Part shown: positions 5,745 to 8,406 of the stretch, piece by piece | Layout of the letters: each line of letters begins with the position of its first letter | Position numbering within the stretch: the first letter of the stretch is position 1 | DNA from: Bacillota bacterium | GTDB lineage: Bacteria; Bacillota; Clostridia; Acetivibrionales; DSM-1351 | Direction of reading: 5' to 3' | Assembly: GCA_023397905.1 (NCBI GenBank) | Contig: JAEWSZ010000230.1 | Coordinates: forward strand, 1 to 8,406 | DNA length: 8,406 bases | Notes under the pieces: model-generated | Seen by the model: only the letters and a program-made list of their open reading frames with translations | What the model was told of the DNA's origin: nothing | Databases searched by the model: none | Translations under genes and position numbers: made by a program

Positions 5745-6761
5745 ATGTCTTTTAACGAACTAATCGTTAATGGTAGTTTTGAAACAGGAACCTTTCTGCC
5801 ATTTGTTCCATTCAACGCGGCCATAACTTCCCAATTTAGTCATTCGGGCTTTTTTGCCGCGCTGCTGGAAGGTGGGACATCCGAAGCTTTTGTTTCTCAA
5901 ACAGTTCCAGTAACTGAAGGGGAACGATTTGAGTTTCTGGTATCTTTGGCAAAGGTAGGAGCTGCATCCAATTCTCAAGTGTCAGCTGTTATATCCTATT
6001 TTGACGCGGCTTCTAATTTTATAGGATTAGGACTTTCATTAAACGTTCCGGCCAGTCATCTTCCAGATGTAAGTGAGGATACCTGGCTTGAAATTTATCA
6101 AACTACGGAACCAGTTCCGGCAGGAGCAACGAGTGCCGTTGTATTAATCAGCAGATTACCTCCAGCAGGCAATGCGGATGTAGTTGTAGACGATATATCA
6201 TTATTAGATGTGACAGGTGAGGGGGAACCCGGACCGCCTGGACCAACTGGGCCGACTGGACCGGCTGGACCGATTGGACCGCCTGGGCCAACTGGACCTA
6301 CTGGACCGGCTGGACCGGCTATCGATACCTTTGGAGGACTTTTTTCAGTCATACCCCAATCATTCACCTTTACTGCCGCAAACCAGGTCGAACAGGTTGC
6401 GTTGCCAACCCAGATGCCTTCCTCCAACGTTGTTCTTGGCAGTAATACGATACAGATAGGTACCTCCGGCACTTACTTGGTAAGCTTCATGGTTCGTGTC
6501 GCTCCATCTGCTACTCCCACAACACTGAGTGCAGGTGTCCGGTTAAACGGTGGAAGTACCTTTTTTACTTCCACTTTACAAACCAGTCCTCTGTCCTCCA
6601 CGGAAGTTACTATTTTTCAGGGGACTGTCATCCTGGCTTTAGGTGCAGGATCAATCCTCGATGTGGCACTGCAGTCTACAGGAGCAGCAACGGTCAGTCT
6701 GGCGTCTGGTACAAATGCATCGCTTGATGTTGTTTTGCTTATGCCTGTAACTACACCTTAA
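5745..6761 (+). CDS. Collagen-like surface protein (NTTRR-F1-type N-terminus, GXY repeat, BclA-like C-terminus)
   Basis: 338 residues in three parts. Residues 1-155 match the N-terminal domain known from Firmicutes collagen-like proteins (NTTRR-F1): it opens NELIVNGSFETG, has FSHSGFFAALLEGG, and ends ADVVVDDISLLDV, a beta-sandwich resembling carbohydrate-binding modules. Residues 160-192 are 11 uninterrupted Gly-Pro-X-type triplets that would form a short triple helix. Residues about 193-338 are Gly/Ser/Thr-rich beta strands ending ASLDVVLLMPV, like the trimerising TNF-like C-terminal domain of exosporium protein BclA. There is no signal peptide, sortase motif or cysteine, which fits a spore-coat or exosporium protein deposited from the mother cell rather than a Sec-exported one. 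Start: GAGGAGAT ends 8 bases before ATG 5745. Single-gene unit with its own candidate promoter and a strong terminator. Role in adhesion or spore-surface properties is inferred from the family. Confidence 0.88.
   Translation: MSFNELIVNGSFETGTFLPFVPFNAAITSQFSHSGFFAALLEGGTSEAFVSQTVPVTEGERFEFLVSLAKVGAASNSQVSAVISYFDAASNFIGLGLSLNVPASHLPDVSEDTWLEIYQTTEPVPAGATSAVVLISRLPPAGNADVVVDDISLLDVTGEGEPGPPGPTGPTGPAGPIGPPGPTGPTGPAGPAIDTFGGLFSVIPQSFTFTAANQVEQVALPTQMPSSNVVLGSNTIQIGTSGTYLVSFMVRVAPSATPTTLSAGVRLNGGSTFFTSTLQTSPLSSTEVTIFQGTVILALGAGSILDVALQSTGAATVSLASGTNASLDVVLLMPVTTP
6222..6320 (+). repeat. Collagen Gly-X-Y coding repeat: GEP plus two copies of a 45-bp unit
   Basis: Eleven 9-base triplet units. After GEP (6222-6230), a five-triplet block GPPGPTGPTGPAGP(I/A) occurs twice, at 6231-6275 and 6276-6320. 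Most Gly codons are GGA and Pro codons CCN, with only scattered silent differences between copies. Such in-frame blocks can expand or contract by recombination or slippage, so the length probably varies between strains. Confidence 0.9.
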
Positions 6762-6786
6762 GCAACAAAATGTTTTGTATAAATTC

Positions 6787-6821
6787 AAAAAGCCGGCGTG
6801 GATCATGCATGCCGGCTTTTT
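6787..6821. terminator. Strong bidirectional intrinsic terminator
   Basis: AAAAAGCCGGCGTG (6787-6800) pairs with CATGCCGGCTTTTT (6808-6821), 14 pairs with one G-U, around the 7-base loop GATCATG. Both strands end the stem with five T, so it serves the collagen-like gene (26 bases past its stop) and the leftward unit that arrives from 6872. Confidence 0.9.
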
Positions 6822-6871
6822 GATTTCCTTATCAAAAACACTTTCAATCCTAACTATCTAATTATCATTAC

Positions 6872-7042
6872 TCATTGAATTATTATACTTTTCCTGTTCC
6901 GTATATTCTTCTCGTATAACATCACTGCTATGGCCAATGACACCAGTACGATGGAGATAGGGTTGTAAATGTACTAAAATTTATCCTTTAATCCAGCATG
7001 CTCGTTTCTCATCATAATGTCTGAAATCCAATACCACATCAT
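6872..7042 (-). pseudogene. Small membrane protein gene interrupted by one in-frame TAG
   Basis: On the - strand, GGAG (7054-7051) stands 8 bases before ATG 7042. The frame reads MMWYWISDIMMRNEHAGLKD, KF, then TAG at 6976-6974, and continues in the same frame as YIYNPISIVLVSLAIAVMLY, a clear membrane helix, followed by a basic tail (EKNIRNRKSIIIQ) and TGA at 6874-6872. Without the TAG this would be a 56-residue single-span protein with a positively charged end. It starts 18 bases after the stop of the large membrane-protein gene on the same strand, so the two form an operon. The simplest reading is a recent nonsense mutation; alternatives are a real 22-residue peptide or stop-codon readthrough. 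No homologue is recognised. Confidence 0.45.
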
Positions 7043-7060
7043 TTCATTTTCTCCATGAAC

Positions 7061-8401
7061 TTATGCCTCGTATATGCTTTCATCATCAACCGAATACTTA
7101 ATCATTTGCTTTTGCAGCACAGACAACCCCTTTCCAGTTAACGCAGTTGTAAAGGAACGATTGCGTAATTTTATTCTCACCGTTATACTATTTCCCATAC
7201 CATTCTCCGTGTTTACTGATAATATTTTGGAGAGGGGGATAATATGCATAAACCCCTCGTCGATCATAAAGCTTGGTGTAATTGTGATGCCGCGTTGAAG
7301 TCCCTCTCCGTCATACAAAATCTGTCCATCCTCCAATTCCATTTTTAGGCGCGGCAGATATTTTTCAATGTCAGGCACTTCCTTGCGTATTCTCCTCATA
7401 CTCCTTGAAAAATCAGGCGCCACCATGGCAAAAATCTCATATAGGAGTGAGAGAACAAAAAGAGATAGTATCACAAGAACTAAGTATAACTCGCCATAGG
7501 AGGCCCCATCTCTGGCGTCAATATAGTAATATGATATCGGAGGAATCTTTAAATACGGATTGTCAGCGATCAAAAGTTCCAATGCAGATTCCTGTTCCCC
7601 TTTAGTCCGCCAATTTAGCCTGCCGGTTATCACTTTTATTTCTTGATCAGCACGGGCCTGTGTATCTTCCAGGTAGGCCTTGCAAAGCATCGTATAAATA
7701 TCATGAAAGTTAATAACTAATAAATCAGCTCCGTCCGGCCAAAAGGCATGTTTGATATACACAACTTGAGGATCAGCAAGCCGTACCAATTCACCACTAA
7801 GATTCTGATTTTGCGCCCGCGCCTCGCTGTCGCTGGCCGGAACGGTAAACGCATAACCCCACATAACCTCCTTTAACCCAGGAATAAAACATGCCGCAAT
7901 AATCGCTGTAAACACGAAAGTTATCCATACGCGGGCAGCTGCACGTCTACGCATCCAACTCCGCAGCCAAGGCAGATCATGGAGCCATTCGGAAGCCTTG
8001 ATAGCGCTATTGCCGTGTTTACTGAAAATGGGTGCCATCAAAATTGTAAATACAATAAACATACCTTTACATGTGACTGCAAACCCGAAGTAAACAAATA
8101 AGGAATACCATGTACTTATTGGTAAAAATCCAGGGAGTGGAATGTCCTTTATACCAAATATACAAATCAAAGCCACGACTGCTATGTAGCAATATTCCAA
8201 CACATTGTTCTGCAGTAAACGGAGCGCTATATTCTTCTGGTGATATTCAGCCCCGGATCGCTGCTCTAAAAGAGAATAAAGCACAAAAATAGCGAAGGCA
8301 GATGCACAAAGTATCAGACGTTCTTGATAAATCTGTCGGATGTCATAGAGTTCCGTAGCCATATCAATGAGTTCAAATCCTGCATTTTTCACGCTAAACA
8401 T
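7061..8401 (-). CDS. Uncharacterised five-helix membrane protein with large external loop and C-terminal cytoplasmic domain
   Basis: 446 residues, not recognised. Hydrophobic helices lie near 29-46, 69-87, 99-122, 158-176 and 304-327. The loop 123-157 is very basic (for example RSWMRRRAAAR) and so cytoplasmic; by the positive-inside rule residues 177-303 lie outside the membrane and residues 328-446 inside, starting with the basic RSMRRIRK. The C-terminal part (about 365-440) alternates short strands (GITITPSFMIDEGFMHIIPL, later SITVRIKLRNRSF) and ends in an amphipathic helix, a pattern seen in small PH-like domains; this is only a resemblance. Start: ATG 8401 is five bases from the window edge and the frame stays open to it, so the real start could be further upstream; Met14 (8362) has no good ribosome site. 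The TAA is 18 bases before the broken small membrane-protein gene, its likely partner. Confidence 0.75.
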   Translation of the reverse strand: MFSVKNAGFELIDMATELYDIRQIYQERLILCASAFAIFVLYSLLEQRSGAEYHQKNIALRLLQNNVLEYCYIAVVALICIFGIKDIPLPGFLPISTWYSLFVYFGFAVTCKGMFIVFTILMAPIFSKHGNSAIKASEWLHDLPWLRSWMRRRAAARVWITFVFTAIIAACFIPGLKEVMWGYAFTVPASDSEARAQNQNLSGELVRLADPQVVYIKHAFWPDGADLLVINFHDIYTMLCKAYLEDTQARADQEIKVITGRLNWRTKGEQESALELLIADNPYLKIPPISYYYIDARDGASYGELYLVLVILSLFVLSLLYEIFAMVAPDFSRSMRRIRKEVPDIEKYLPRLKMELEDGQILYDGEGLQRGITITPSFMIDEGFMHIIPLSKILSVNTENGMGNSITVRIKLRNRSFTTALTGKGLSVLQKQMIKYSVDDESIYEA

Positions 8402-8406
8402 TGCAT

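Noticed and set aside
6098..6472. Antisense frame with Gly-Pro repeats opposite the collagen tract
   Set aside because: The complement of GGNCCN codons again reads Gly-Pro; it has no ribosome site and is a mirror of the real repeat.
6858..6974. Alternative 38-codon - strand frame (VHLQPYLHRTGVIGH...) overlapping the small membrane gene
   Set aside because: No start or ribosome site; the overlapping frame encodes a clear membrane helix and is in phase with the upstream start.
1..8406. CRISPR arrays, tRNA or rRNA genes, insertion sequences
   Set aside because: No regularly spaced repeats, cloverleaf-like structures or transposase motifs were seen on either strand.

Overview
The window looks like chromosomal accessory DNA from a low-to-moderate G+C, endospore-forming Bacillota (the Paenibacillus/Brevibacillus/Bacillus or Sporomusa/Clostridia range; I cannot narrow it further). 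Three things point there: strong GGAGG-type ribosome binding sites, several intrinsic terminators with U-tracts, and a collagen-like protein with an NTTRR-F1-type N-terminal domain and a BclA-like C-terminal domain.

Layout, left to right. (a) Positions 2-3117, + strand: two translationally coupled half-size ABC transporters (permease fused to ATPase), the first cut by the window edge. Both have complete ATPase motifs and probably form a heterodimer. This block is clearly richer in G+C than everything to its right. (b) 3118-3641: a junction region. It starts with a short frameshifted remnant of a membrane protein, possibly the tail of an MFS permease, followed by a terminator-like hairpin and AT-rich DNA without a firm gene. 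(c) 3642-4769, - strand: a macrolide-type (MGT/GT1) glycosyltransferase, with a perfect 14-bp inverted repeat in its leader. (d) 4950-5411, - strand: a small DUF4274-type protein whose start is fixed by a strong Shine-Dalgarno site. (e) 5412-5744: a divergent intergenic region with a candidate promoter and a leader hairpin facing right. (f) 5745-6761, + strand: the collagen-like surface or spore protein, ending at a strong bidirectional terminator. (g) 6872-7042, - strand: a small membrane-protein reading frame interrupted by one in-frame TAG, just downstream of (h) 7061-8401, - strand: an unrecognised five-helix membrane protein with a large extracytoplasmic loop and a basic C-terminal cytoplasmic domain.

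The genes do not form one pathway. Convincing units are the ABC pair and the membrane protein plus its broken small partner. The glycosyltransferase and DUF4274 genes share a strand but are separated by a long gap and a hairpin. The collagen gene is a single-gene unit. The items most worth a second look are the TAG-interrupted small gene, the composition break with a membrane-protein scar after the ABC operon, the hairpin in front of the glycosyltransferase, and the uncharacterised membrane protein.
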